In this document: piece by piece, positions 8,761-16,668 of the stretch | Numbering within the stretch: position 1 is the stretch's first letter | Layout: every line of letters begins with the position of its first letter | Origin: Rhodobacteraceae bacterium F11138 | GTDB lineage: Bacteria > Pseudomonadota > Alphaproteobacteria > Rhodobacterales > Rhodobacteraceae | Direction: 5' to 3' | Length of the DNA: 64,000 bases | Assembly: GCA_016521575.1 (NCBI GenBank) | Contig: JAEKDP010000006.1 | Coordinates: forward strand, 124,001-188,000 | Notes under the pieces: generated by a model | What the model was told of the DNA's origin: nothing | Database searches by the model: none | Seen by the model: the letters and a program-made list of their open reading frames with translations, nothing else | Program-made: the position numbers and the translations under genes

Positions 8761-10112
8761 AACCGCCAAAGCCGACCGCCCGGCCCGACAAGGTGTCGTT
8801 GTGGCGATACGCCCGGCTGTTCCGTGCCGATCTGCTGTCCGCACAGCCGGCCCGTTTGTACCGGGCATGGATGGCCGAATTCCGCACGCCGTTCTTTCGG
8901 TCGTTCTTGTTGAATCAACCGGATCTGGTGGCACAGGTATTGCGGGACCGACCCGGTGATTTCCCCAAATCGGCCCGGATCAGCGAAGGGTTGCGGCCCT
9001 TGTTGGGCCAGTCGGTTTTCCTGACCAACGGCGAGACCTGGCAACGTCAGCGCCGGATCATCGACCCTGCCTTTGCCGGTGGTCGGTTGCGGGATACCTT
9101 TCCGGCCATGCAGGCGGCTGCCGCGGCAATGGTTGAGCGCCTGACGGCAGCGCGGTTGCAGAAGGTGGAAATCGAGGAAATCGCCAGTCATGCGGCGGCT
9201 GACGTGATTTTTCGCACGCTGTTCTCAATCCCCATCGAAGATGAACTGGCCACGCGCGTCTTTGCGCTGTTCCGGGATTATCAACGCAGCCAGCCGATTC
9301 TGAATATTGCCGCGTTGCTGCCTTTGCCGCGCTGGGTGCCCCGGTTTCACAGCCGCAAGACCCGGCGGACCGCGCGGCAAATCCGGGCATTGATCACGCA
9401 GCTGACGGATCGGCGCATGGAGCAAATCGAACAGGGAAACGCGCCGGATGATCTGGCCACCAAGATCATGACGACGCCGGACCCTGAAACCGGCGCATGT
9501 TTCAGCACGCGGGACATGGTCGATCAGGTGGCGATATTCTTCTTGGCCGGGCACGAAACCAGCGCGTCCGCGCTGTCCTGGGCTTTGTATTTGCTGGCCT
9601 TGTATCCCGAATGGCAGGACCGCGTCGCCGCCGAGGCCCAGGCGTTGGAACCTGATTCGGATTTTGCGGCGATGGGCCAACTGAAAATCAGCAAGGATGT
9701 CTTTCGCGAGGCAATGCGGCTGTATCCGCCGGTGCCGATGATGGTGCGTGAAGCAACCTGTCCGCAGCGGTTTCGGGACCGTGACGTTCCCGCCGGTGCG
9801 CAATTGGTTCTCAGCCCCTGGCATCTGCATCGTCACACGCGCCTGTGGCAGAACCCGGATGACTTTGATCCGGACCGATGGACCAGTGAGAACGGAAAGC
9901 AGTGCCAGCGCACGGCGTACATCCCGTTCTCAGCCGGTCCAAGAGCCTGTCCCGGTGCCGGATTTGCCATGATCGAAGGCCCGTTGCTGCTGTCCACTCT
10001 GATGCGCCAGTTCCGGGTTTCGCCGCTCAAGGGCTGTGACCCGGTGCCGGTCGCGCATCTGACGGTGCGGGCGCGGGACGGCATTTTTCTGCAGCTGCAA
10101 CCCAGAACATGA
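8757..10112 (+). CDS. Cytochrome P450
   Basis: Heme-thiolate monooxygenase, 451 residues, without a membrane anchor and thus likely soluble. The I-helix motif is AGHETSA (264-270), the K-helix ExxR is E318-AM-R321, the PERF-like region contains DFDPDRW, and the heme loop is FSAGPRACPG with the ligand Cys398. The CYP family and substrate cannot be assigned; the sequence is of the bacterial type resembling fatty-acid or terpene hydroxylases. It overlaps the preceding hydrolase-like gene by four bases. No ferredoxin or ferredoxin reductase gene is nearby, so electrons must come from elsewhere. A good terminator follows immediately. Confidence 0.93.
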   Translation: MKPPKPTARPDKVSLWRYARLFRADLLSAQPARLYRAWMAEFRTPFFRSFLLNQPDLVAQVLRDRPGDFPKSARISEGLRPLLGQSVFLTNGETWQRQRRIIDPAFAGGRLRDTFPAMQAAAAAMVERLTAARLQKVEIEEIASHAAADVIFRTLFSIPIEDELATRVFALFRDYQRSQPILNIAALLPLPRWVPRFHSRKTRRTARQIRALITQLTDRRMEQIEQGNAPDDLATKIMTTPDPETGACFSTRDMVDQVAIFFLAGHETSASALSWALYLLALYPEWQDRVAAEAQALEPDSDFAAMGQLKISKDVFREAMRLYPPVPMMVREATCPQRFRDRDVPAGAQLVLSPWHLHRHTRLWQNPDDFDPDRWTSENGKQCQRTAYIPFSAGPRACPGAGFAMIEGPLLLSTLMRQFRVSPLKGCDPVPVAHLTVRARDGIFLQLQPRT

Positions 10113-10114
10113 AA

Positions 10115-10140
10115 ACCCGGCGCAAGGGCCGGGTGTTTTG
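10115..10140. terminator. Terminator after the P450 gene
   Basis: Seven-base-pair stem ACCCGGC/GCCGGGT (10115-10121 with 10128-10134), six-base loop, then GTTTTGATTTT on the plus strand. It lies between convergent genes; the plus strand reads best. Confidence 0.75.
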
Positions 10141-10162
10141 ATTTTCGGATTAAATCAGGTGA

Positions 10163-10885
10163 TCAACCGTTCTTGCGGCGGCGGCGCATACCGGCCGCCC
10201 CGAAACCGGCCAGCGCGGTGCCCAACAGGACAACAGAGGCCGGAACCGGAACCTGGCTGGGGGCGGCAGTGATCACGCGAATCCAGTCTCCCGGTTCTGT
10301 CACGCGCATGCCCAGGCTGATTTCGTTGTCTGTGAAGCTATACCAGTCGTTCCGTCGTCCGCCGGACAGCGGATTGCCTTCCATACCGCGCGCGGAAAAG
10401 GTCGCATCCGGATAGGTGGTTCCGTCGGCCCCCAGGAAACTGCTGGCGATTTCCATCGCGCCATTGCGCGCGGACATCACACCCAGAACATCGCCGTCGA
10501 AGGTGAAGGTGACGGCGTTCTGGTTGTTGCCAGCCCCATGTTCGATCAGGGTGCCGTTGTTTCCCGGACCCGAATTCAAAAAGATCATGTGGCTGCTGAC
10601 TGTTGTACCGGCGGCAATAGTGCCTCCATCCACGGACAGGCTGTCGGTCAAAGTATAGAACTGCTGTTCATCAAAAGCCTGAATGCCCCTGTTGTGGGCG
10701 GCGTCATCGGTCGCGTCATCAGGCGCTGCGATGATCGAAGGGCCATCCCCCGGTGTGGCCGATGCGCCGCTGCCTATCGTCGCGACTCCACCGTTCGCAT
10801 CTATCAATGCCGCATGCCCCGCGGTTGCAGCGATGCAAAACGTGACGACACCAAAGGCTTTCATATATGTTCTGACAGGTCTCAT
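10163..10885 (-). CDS. VPLPA-CTERM-type sorted secreted protein
   Basis: Exported protein of 240 residues. A signal peptide covers about residues 1-26 (MRPVRTYMKAFGVVTFC, cleavage near GHAA). The C-terminus is a sorting signal: VPVPASVVLLGTALAG, then a short helix and the basic tail MRRRRKNG. This matches the VPLPA-CTERM form of the PEP-CTERM class, whose proteins are recognised by an exosortase and released to the cell surface. The start at 10885 is supported by GAAAGG about 8 bases upstream; a TTG at 10900 is less likely. The middle part is not recognised but looks like a beta-rich domain. No exosortase gene is in the window. A CtrA-type site lies upstream. Confidence 0.8.
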   Translation of the reverse strand: MRPVRTYMKAFGVVTFCIAATAGHAALIDANGGVATIGSGASATPGDGPSIIAAPDDATDDAAHNRGIQAFDEQQFYTLTDSLSVDGGTIAAGTTVSSHMIFLNSGPGNNGTLIEHGAGNNQNAVTFTFDGDVLGVMSARNGAMEIASSFLGADGTTYPDATFSARGMEGNPLSGGRRNDWYSFTDNEISLGMRVTEPGDWIRVITAAPSQVPVPASVVLLGTALAGFGAAGMRRRRKNG

Positions 10886-10947
10886 GCGCTTACCTTTCAA
10901 TTTCCGCTCGGCGGAAGACTACTTATCACAGGGCGCAAGACGCGCCG

Positions 10948-10962
10948 TTAACATTATCTTAA
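10948..10962. promoter_or_regulatory. CtrA-type site TTAA-N7-TTAA
   Basis: The sequence TTAACATTATCTTAA is a perfect match to the full CtrA recognition pattern and is nearly palindromic. It begins 63 bases upstream of the start codon of the VPLPA-CTERM gene, within an otherwise unusually A+T-rich stretch, which is where a promoter-proximal regulator would bind. Confidence 0.5.
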
Positions 10963-11030
10963 TCTTTTATCATAAACGCCTGCCCAGGTAAACGCAGCTG
11001 TCCCCAGGGACATCCTGCGGGCAGACGGGG

Positions 11031-11267
11031 TCAGTCCGCGCCAGTCCCAAGCTGGGATTGCAGCCGTTTCAGAACATAGACCCGGATTGCCGATGCCAGC
11101 CCCATGCGGGTGCCGCGTTCGGCGTCGATTTCCGCGGCCAGGGCATTGATCGGGCGACCGTCCCGGGCGGCGATCCCGCAGAACGCCTGCCAGAATTCAT
11201 CCTCCAGCGACACCGACGTGCGATGTCCGCGCAGCGTCAGCGACCGCTTTCTGGGGCGATCGCTCAT
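11031..11267 (-). CDS. Ribbon-helix-helix domain protein
   Basis: Small protein of 78 residues of the RHH_4 type (PF13467-like): RSLTLRGHRTSVSLEDEFW followed by a helix with GRPINALAAEID. The RHH fold usually binds DNA as a dimer and represses transcription, although targets of this family are not known to me. Its start codon overlaps the stop of the DUF4169 gene (ATGA). It is the last gene of a fumC-DUF4169-RHH operon, an order I know from other Alphaproteobacteria. Confidence 0.8.
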   Translation of the reverse strand: MSDRPRKRSLTLRGHRTSVSLEDEFWQAFCGIAARDGRPINALAAEIDAERGTRMGLASAIRVYVLKRLQSQLGTGAD

Positions 11268-11440
11268 GGTTCGTCCTTATGGCCATCCAACGTGCGTTCG
11301 GCTTTTTGCAGGCGGGTGCGGATCAGGTCCTTTTCAGCCTTGCTGCGTCCGAATTTTACACTGTTCTCGTCGGCACGGGCCTTTTTCGCGGCCCGTGCCC
11401 GGATCTTTCTGAACCGGTTCAGATTGACCGGCTCAGCCAT
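11264..11440 (-). CDS. DUF4169 family protein (58 aa)
   Basis: Very small basic protein read from the minus strand: [20 protein letters not shown], then a Lys/Arg/Ala-rich helix with FGRSKAEKDLIR, ending DGHKDEP. This is the DUF4169 pattern, of unknown function. The start codon overlaps the fumC stop (TAATG) and its stop overlaps the start of the RHH gene (ATGA), so all three genes are translationally coupled. The charged helical make-up would suit nucleic acid or protein binding, but no function is established. Confidence 0.8.
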   Translation of the reverse strand: MAEPVNLNRFRKIRARAAKKARADENSVKFGRSKAEKDLIRTRLQKAERTLDGHKDEP

Positions 11441-12831
11441 TATTTGGGGCCCACCATCAATTCCGGGCGTACCACCCGGTCAAAGGTTTCTTCATCGACA
11501 AAGCCAAGCGCGATGGCTTCTTGCTTGAGCGTCGTGCCGTTCTTGTGGGCGGTCTTGGCCACGGTCGTGGCGTTGTCATAGCCGATTTCCGGTGCGAGCG
11601 CGGTTACCAGCATCAGGGATTCCCGCATCAGTTTTTCGATCCGAACCGTGTCCGCCTGCAATCCCGAAACAAGGTTGTCGGTAAAGACGCTGGCCGCGTC
11701 GCCCAAAAGTTGCATCGACTGCAACACGTTATAGGCCATCATCGGTTTGTATACATTCAGTTCGAAATGGCCCTGGCTGCCGGCAAAACCCACGGCTGCA
11801 TCATTGCCCATCACATGGGCGCAGACCTGGGTCAGGGCTTCGCACTGGGTTGGGTTGACCTTACCCGGCATGATCGAACTGCCGGGTTCGTTTTCCGGCA
11901 GGATCAGTTCACCCAGACCGCAACGCGGCCCCGAGCCCAGCAGGCGGATGTCGTTGGCGATCTTGAACAGGCTGGCGGCGACCACGCGCAGCGCGCCTGA
12001 GATCTCGACCATCGCGTCATGTGCGGCCAGGGCTTCGAACTTGTTGGGGGCCGTGACAAAGGGCAGCCCGGTGATTTCCGCCATGTTGGCGGCGACCTGT
12101 TCGTCCCATCCTGCCTGGGTGTTCAGGCCGGTTCCCACGGCGGTGCCACCCTGTGCCAGTTCATGGATCCGCCCCAGCGCATCCTTGATCCGCTGGATCC
12201 CCATGGCGACCTGATGGGCATAGCCCGAGAATTCCTGACTCAGGGTCAGCGGCGTTGCGTCCTGGGTGTGGGTGCGGCCGATCTTGATGATGCCATCGAA
12301 CGCGTCGACCTTGGCCTGAAGGGCCGCATGCAGTTTTTCCAGCCCCGGCAGCAGCACGTCGCGCGCGCTCATCGCGGCCGAAATGTGCATTGCGGTGGGG
12401 AAGGTATCGTTCGAGCTTTGGCCCATGTTGCAGTGATCGTTCGGATGCACGGGATCCTTGGAGCCGATCACACCGCCGAGGATCTCGATGGCGCGATTGG
12501 CGATCACTTCGTTGGCATTCATGTTGGATTGCGTGCCCGATCCGGTTTGCCAGACCACCAATGGGAAATTGTCGTCGAACTTGCCGTCCACAACTTCACC
12601 CGCCGCCTGAATGATCGCATCCGCCAGACGGGCATCCAGCTTGCCATTGGTTTTGTTGGCCTGCGCGCAGGCTTTCTTGATCACACCCAGCGCCCGCACG
12701 ATGGCCACCGGCTGCTTTTCCCAGCCGATCGGAAAGTTCATGATCGAGCGTTGGGTCTGCGCGCCCCAGTATTTGTCGGCGGGGACTTCAAGCGGGCCGA
12801 AGCTGTCGGTTTCGGTGCGGGTCTTGGACAT
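11440..12831 (-). CDS. fumC: Class II fumarate hydratase
   Basis: Fumarase C, 463 residues, interconverts fumarate and malate in the TCA cycle without an iron-sulfur cluster; it acts as a tetramer in the cytosol. The N-terminus [20 protein letters not shown] is typical, and the superfamily signature [11 protein letters not shown] is intact, as are the active-site segments [11 protein letters not shown] and [11 protein letters not shown]. An upstream in-frame start would add 30 atypical residues and is rejected. The gene heads a coupled operon with a DUF4169 protein and an RHH protein. Confidence 0.96.
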   Translation of the reverse strand: MSKTRTETDSFGPLEVPADKYWGAQTQRSIMNFPIGWEKQPVAIVRALGVIKKACAQANKTNGKLDARLADAIIQAAGEVVDGKFDDNFPLVVWQTGSGTQSNMNANEVIANRAIEILGGVIGSKDPVHPNDHCNMGQSSNDTFPTAMHISAAMSARDVLLPGLEKLHAALQAKVDAFDGIIKIGRTHTQDATPLTLSQEFSGYAHQVAMGIQRIKDALGRIHELAQGGTAVGTGLNTQAGWDEQVAANMAEITGLPFVTAPNKFEALAAHDAMVEISGALRVVAASLFKIANDIRLLGSGPRCGLGELILPENEPGSSIMPGKVNPTQCEALTQVCAHVMGNDAAVGFAGSQGHFELNVYKPMMAYNVLQSMQLLGDAASVFTDNLVSGLQADTVRIEKLMRESLMLVTALAPEIGYDNATTVAKTAHKNGTTLKQEAIALGFVDEETFDRVVRPELMVGPK

Positions 12832-13016
12832 CTGATACTCCGTCGGGTCTGCTGTCGATTGCCGTTTAACGACCGCAGGGGCAGGGCGCAATCTGCCAGT
12901 TGCGCGCAGCCGCCGGGCCACCGGTCATTTTTCGCGTATGCGCACAGGACAGATTGTTCTTCATGGCACAGCCTGTAAGGTATCAGGCGAAAAGCCATGG
13001 ACCATGACAGCCAGCG

Positions 13017-13592
13017 ATGACGGGACCCGACGTGCATCTTTCCAGTCGATTTTTCGCAACCCTACGCGCCGCACTTGCGGGGCTGACCTTGGTGGCTGCG
13101 CTGGCTGTTCAGGCGGCAGCCTCCGATATCGACCGGTTTGTCGGCACATATGCAGGGTCGGCTGAGATCGTGAAATCGGATGGGTCTCGATCGCCGCGGG
13201 ATCTGAGCGTTGCGATCCGTCAGACCAGAAAGGGCTTCCGGGTAAAGTGGACGACGATCACGCACCGTCCCGACGGAACGTTCAAGGAACGCAAGTATGA
13301 CATCGCATTCACGCCCAGCCCCAGACCCGGAGTATATGCCGCGGCGATGAAAAAGAACGTCTTTGGCCACGCCGTTCAACTGGATCCGATGAAAGGGGAA
13401 CCCTATGTCTGGGCGCGGATTTCAGACGACACCTTGACGGTTTATTCGTTGTTCGTGGACGCCCAAGGCGGATATGAACTGCAGCAGTTCGACCGAACCC
13501 TGATCCCCGGCGGGTTGAAACTGGAATTCAATCGGTTCAGCGACGGCGTTCAACGGCGCACGATTACGACGAATCTTGAGAAACGGGACTGA
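13017..13592 (+). CDS. Secreted protein of unknown function
   Basis: Predicted exported protein, 191 residues. A signal peptide spans about residues 1-36 (hydrophobic core LAGLTLVAALAVQAAAS). The mature part starts DIDRFVGTYAGSAEIV and is a beta-rich domain with repeated features such as RDLSVAIRQTRKGFRVKW and QQFDRTLIPGGLKLEF, which suggests a lipocalin- or calycin-like barrel; that is inference. No Shine-Dalgarno precedes the ATG at 13017. A GTG at 13032 with GGGA six bases upstream is a good alternative start and keeps the signal peptide. It is a single gene divergent from fumC. Confidence 0.65.
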   Translation: MTGPDVHLSSRFFATLRAALAGLTLVAALAVQAAASDIDRFVGTYAGSAEIVKSDGSRSPRDLSVAIRQTRKGFRVKWTTITHRPDGTFKERKYDIAFTPSPRPGVYAAAMKKNVFGHAVQLDPMKGEPYVWARISDDTLTVYSLFVDAQGGYELQQFDRTLIPGGLKLEFNRFSDGVQRRTITTNLEKRD

Positions 13593-13656
13593 CAGTGTGC
13601 GCGGGCGTTCAAGGGGCCGCTCGTCAAAATGTTGAAAGCGCCCGGTGCGTCGTTGG

Positions 13657-14130
13657 CTATTTGCGGAAGCTGTCCAGCGATACGATCTCGGCATCCGGTC
13701 GAGGCTGGGCGGGGGGGTCGCTTTCGACGTGATCGGTGTTGATGGCGGACGGGGCGTTCTCGTCTTCTTCTTCGTCCTCGGCGGATTCAAAGCGCAGCCC
13801 GAACTCGACCGAAGGGTCCACAAAGGTCTTGATTGCATCATAGGGAATATACAAAGGTTCAGGCGCATCGCCGAAGTTCAGCGTGACCGCGAAGCCGTCG
13901 TCGTTCACCACAAGGTTGTCGAACCAATGCTGCATCACGACCGTCATTTCACCCGGATACCGGTCCGCCAGCCAATCCGCCAGTTCGGTGTCAGGGTGAG
14001 AGGTGTCGAAGGTGATAAAGAAGTGATGGGCGCCGGGAAGTCCGTGATCGCGCACATCCTCAAGGACAGTCTTGATCAAACCGCGCATGGCGGCGTGCAT
14101 CAGGTTTCCATAGTCGATTTCACGGGACAT
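13657..14130 (-). CDS. sspB: SspB family ClpXP adaptor
   Basis: Adaptor that delivers ssrA-tagged proteins to ClpXP, 157 residues. The folded part MSREIDYGNLMHAAM through FGLRFESA is the alphaproteobacterial SspB (formerly DUF2166-type) domain. An acidic linker (EDEEEDEN) follows, and the C-terminal tail EIVSLDSFRK is the ClpX-binding motif expected of this family. The start is placed at MSREIDYGN, preceded by GGGGAAACACG. The tmRNA gene that makes the tag is only about 1.1 kb upstream on the same strand, an unusually close association. Confidence 0.9.
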   Translation of the reverse strand: MSREIDYGNLMHAAMRGLIKTVLEDVRDHGLPGAHHFFITFDTSHPDTELADWLADRYPGEMTVVMQHWFDNLVVNDDGFAVTLNFGDAPEPLYIPYDAIKTFVDPSVEFGLRFESAEDEEEDENAPSAINTDHVESDPPAQPRPDAEIVSLDSFRK

Positions 14131-14208
14131 CGTGTTTCCCCAGATACGGTCAGGTTGAGCATGCAGGGATTCGATCCGAAACAAAACCCTGCAACGCTTG
14201 TAATTCGT

Positions 14209-14713
14209 TCATGCCAGATAACGGCAGGTTCCACGCGCCGCCACAACAATCCGCGTCTGCACCCCGCCAATTCTGCAGATGATCACCCGCTGAGCCACCC
14301 CAGCGCCGGGGAAGCGTGGCGGACCAGGTCGGACAGCGGCACGGTGCCCGGGCCGCATCCCGTCGGTTGAACCGGGGAAAAACAGCACATTCAGTGCAAA
14401 CCAGACGGAAAGGTTCAGGATAACGTGGGCCACAGCCGCTGTGATCGGTGACGGGGCTGCGGACAGGCGCGGGCGGGCCGCGATCTGATCCGGCCAGGGT
14501 GCGACCAGGGCTGTGGCAAGAAACAAGGACGGTGGCGCACAGCGAAACCTGCCTTGTCGGATGGACATGCCAAGGCCGACGGTGTTCTGGCCCGCGGGCG
14601 TGGCGTCGAACGACGGTGCCAGGATCTCGGGGGGCTGCGTGGTCCCGGCCAGCCCCGGCGCATTGCGCCTCTGGCCGCAACCGTCCACAGGGTAAACCTG
14701 TGGTCCAGTTCAA
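14209..14713 (-). pseudogene. Decayed chromate transporter (chrA) remnant
   Basis: No intact gene fills this stretch. In one minus-strand frame, 14380-14541 translates to a segment ending SPITAAVAHVILNLSVWFAL and NVLF, which closely resembles the last conserved helix region of ChrA chromate/sulfate transporters, preceded by a degenerate form of their conserved FLWIFxGAPY segment. After about 14370 the resemblance seems to move to another frame (VPLSDLVRHASPALGW) that soon stops, and upstream no frame continues the homology. The low sequence quality and frameshifts indicate a fossil gene. Outer limits are approximate. Confidence 0.45.
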
Positions 14714-14752
14714 GGGTGCTGCGCGCCGATCCGAAGCGGACCGGCCGCGCCC

Positions 14753-15184
14753 TCAGGCCCAGGCCAGCCGTTGCCCGGTCATGCAGATGGGCAAGGTATC
14801 GGCCGGCAGTTGTTCCAGCTGTTCGAACAATGAAACATAGTCGAACTGGTTATAGGCCTCGATCAGCTTGTCGCCCTCGAACCTGGCCATGGTCTGGCCT
14901 GTCACCTCGACCGGTGCCCCATTGTCCGCACGCGTTGCCCGCGCCGTGATCATCGCGGCTGCCCATTCGCCATTTTCGATGACGACCGGCAGCTCGACAT
15001 CAATGTCGCCCAACAGATTGCGTACCGCGTAGATGAGTTCGCGGAACTCGTCTGGTCCGAAACTCATCTCGGGGATGATGCCCCCGGCTTCGGTATTGGG
15101 TGCAAAATACAGATCGATCGCCTCGAGATTATTTTTCACCCAGACGTCTTCGTAAAATTTGCGCAACAACTCGGCTTTGCTCAT
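14753..15184 (-). CDS. SnoaL-like/ester cyclase family protein (NTF2 fold)
   Basis: Protein of 143 residues: MSKAELLRKFYEDVWVKNN, DLYFAPNTEAGGIIPEMSFGP and GDKLIEAYNQFDY fit the SnoaL-like polyketide-cyclase and ester-cyclase members of the NTF2-like superfamily. These are small cone-shaped domains that bind a hydrophobic ligand; some catalyse aldol-type ring closure, many have no known reaction. GGAGAGAG stands just before the ATG. No biosynthetic partner lies next to it, so the substrate is unknown. Confidence 0.75.
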   Translation of the reverse strand: MSKAELLRKFYEDVWVKNNLEAIDLYFAPNTEAGGIIPEMSFGPDEFRELIYAVRNLLGDIDVELPVVIENGEWAAAMITARATRADNGAPVEVTGQTMARFEGDKLIEAYNQFDYVSLFEQLEQLPADTLPICMTGQRLAWA

Positions 15185-15254
15185 GGCTCTCTCCGTCCTT
15201 TGGTTTCAATCATGTGACGAAAGCATGAACAAAGTCTCAACCGGTCCGAAGATT

Positions 15255-15610
15255 TGTGGAAAAGTGCAGGCTTCTGTTGCCAGGTGCCTGCGAACCCCGC
15301 CTTACGCGGCTAGGCGCAAGGGCTTAAGTTTCGGTCTTGTTACTGCTTACGCAGCAACGGCAACCGGAGCACGATTGTCATTTGCAATTGTACTTGTCGG
15401 GCCGATACGGTGGCACCCCGCCGAGACAAAGCTAACCCCTTTAGACGTTCGTCGATCCTGTTTCGGCCCCATGATCCCCAAATGAAGGAATTATGGTGGA
15501 GCCGCCGGGTACCGCCCCCGGGTCCGATCCGCTTATTACGAGCGCGTTTATGTCCATAGTTCACAAGGAACAGAACGAATATCGTCCTGCCGGCGGCCAA
15601 ATTCAAGAGG
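15255..15610 (-). ncRNA. ssrA: tmRNA, circularly permuted two-piece form
   Basis: The minus strand holds a complete alphaproteobacterial tmRNA gene. The acceptor piece comes first: T-arm CCGGG/CCCGG (15505-15521 region), acceptor strand CGGCTCC at 15504-15498 and encoded ACCA at 15497-15494. A 23-base spacer (15493-15471) follows. The coding piece then begins with GGGGCCG (15470-15464), which pairs with the acceptor strand over seven base pairs including one G-U, and continues GAAACAGGATCGACGAACG as at tmRNA 5' ends. The tag frame at 15385-15347 reads ANDNRAPVAVAA then stop. Processing removes the spacer and leaves two RNAs. The outer ends are estimates. The gene rescues stalled ribosomes. 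Confidence 0.92.
15471..15493 (-). other. Intervening segment removed from pre-tmRNA
   Basis: Twenty-three bases between the encoded CCA of the acceptor piece and the first G of the coding piece. In permuted tmRNA genes this loop is cut out during maturation, producing the two-piece RNA. Confidence 0.75.
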
Positions 15611-15762
15611 GATTTGCCGTAAAAATAAGCACCCAAGCAATTGGTGCGTGAATATAGGGGTCTTTTCGGACACCCCGCTGCGGCGGGATCGCCGGACCAG
15701 TCATCCCGCATGGCATGGTAGGTTGCGATCCGGGTATGATCGCCGTGTCGCCAAGGCTTTGG

Positions 15763-16494
15763 TCAGCTGGCTTGTTTGCGGTGTTGCATCACCCGGTCGG
15801 CCAGTGAAACCGTATAGTCGGCCAGTTCGCGCAGCGACAGATCGACCGAGCGGCCGTCCCTTGCCTCAAGCGCATCCGCGATCCGGGTGTGCAGGGTGAC
15901 GATCCGTTCGCGGGAGCGGGCGGTGAAGGTGATGATGTTCATCAACGGCTGCATGGCTTCGACCGCACCGGCAAGCTGATAGGACAACACCGGGTTCTTT
16001 GCCGCATCGACCAGCGCCCTGTGAAACGCGACATCCGACGCGCAAAAGGCTTCGTCCGACAGGCCGGGCTGGGATTGGCGATGGATTTCCGCCCGCATGG
16101 TTGCCAGATGATCCGGGCTGCGCCGTTCGGCGGCAAGCCCGGCACAGGCGCGCTCCAGCGCGTATCTGGCCTCGCACGCGGTATCGAAGCGCACCGCATT
16201 CATCGACAGCAACAGGGTAGACGTGGTGATCTGCTGGGCATAGGCATCGGGATAGCTGAGCCGGTTGACAAAGGCCCCGCCGGACGCGCCGCGTTGGGTC
16301 CGGATCAGCGATTGCGCGGCCAATCGTTTCAGGGCCTCGCGCACGGTCGGGCGCGAGACCCGGAACTGATCGGCCAGTTCGGATTCCGACGGCAGACGTT
16401 CGTCGACGATCAAGTCACCCTGCATGATGGCATCGCGAATGGCCGCTGCAATCTGGGCCGAAAGATCGGACTTGCTGGCGGGATCTATTTTCAT
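15763..16494 (-). CDS. GntR-family regulator, FadR subfamily (FCD domain)
   Basis: Transcription regulator of 243 residues: an N-terminal winged helix-turn-helix (about 10-75, LPSESELADQFRVSRPTVRE) and a C-terminal all-helical FCD ligand domain (about 100-230). FCD domains usually bind a metal and a carboxylic acid effector. The ATG at 16494 (MKIDPASKSDL) is the natural start; longer starts would run through the operator region. It is divergent from acuI, and two 11-base direct repeats lie in the gap close to its own start, so it probably controls itself and acuI. A role as an acrylate, acryloyl-CoA or 3-hydroxypropionate sensor is inference. In other roseobacters acuI is controlled by the TetR-type AcuR. 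Confidence 0.88.
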   Translation of the reverse strand: MKIDPASKSDLSAQIAAAIRDAIMQGDLIVDERLPSESELADQFRVSRPTVREALKRLAAQSLIRTQRGASGGAFVNRLSYPDAYAQQITTSTLLLSMNAVRFDTACEARYALERACAGLAAERRSPDHLATMRAEIHRQSQPGLSDEAFCASDVAFHRALVDAAKNPVLSYQLAGAVEAMQPLMNIITFTARSRERIVTLHTRIADALEARDGRSVDLSLRELADYTVSLADRVMQHRKQAS

Positions 16495-16513
16495 CGGTTT
16501 CACTTTTTTATTT

Positions 16514-16539
16514 GTCTGACATTTAAAAGTCTGACATTT
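16514..16539. promoter_or_regulatory. Direct-repeat operator between gntR gene and acuI
   Basis: GTCTGACATTT occurs twice, at 16514-16524 and 16529-16539, 15 bases apart start to start. The repeats lie 20-45 bases upstream of the regulator's start codon and about 130 bases upstream of acuI, in an A+T-rich patch. This is the likely binding site for the neighbouring GntR regulator. Confidence 0.55.
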
Positions 16540-16668
16540 GAAATGCAAGAGGTGAGTCGCCGATATTGGCCGGGTCTTGGATGCTGGTATCAACACCGCA
16601 GAGATCCGGGCCGGACCAGGAAATAGTGGCGCTGCGATGGGCAGGGCCGGAAGATGAAGGAGCGAACC

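Noticed and set aside
15340-15711. Minus-strand open frame of 123 codons in the ssrA region
   Set aside because: The stretch is a tmRNA gene with an acceptor stem, CCA and tag frame, so the apparent protein is a coincidence.
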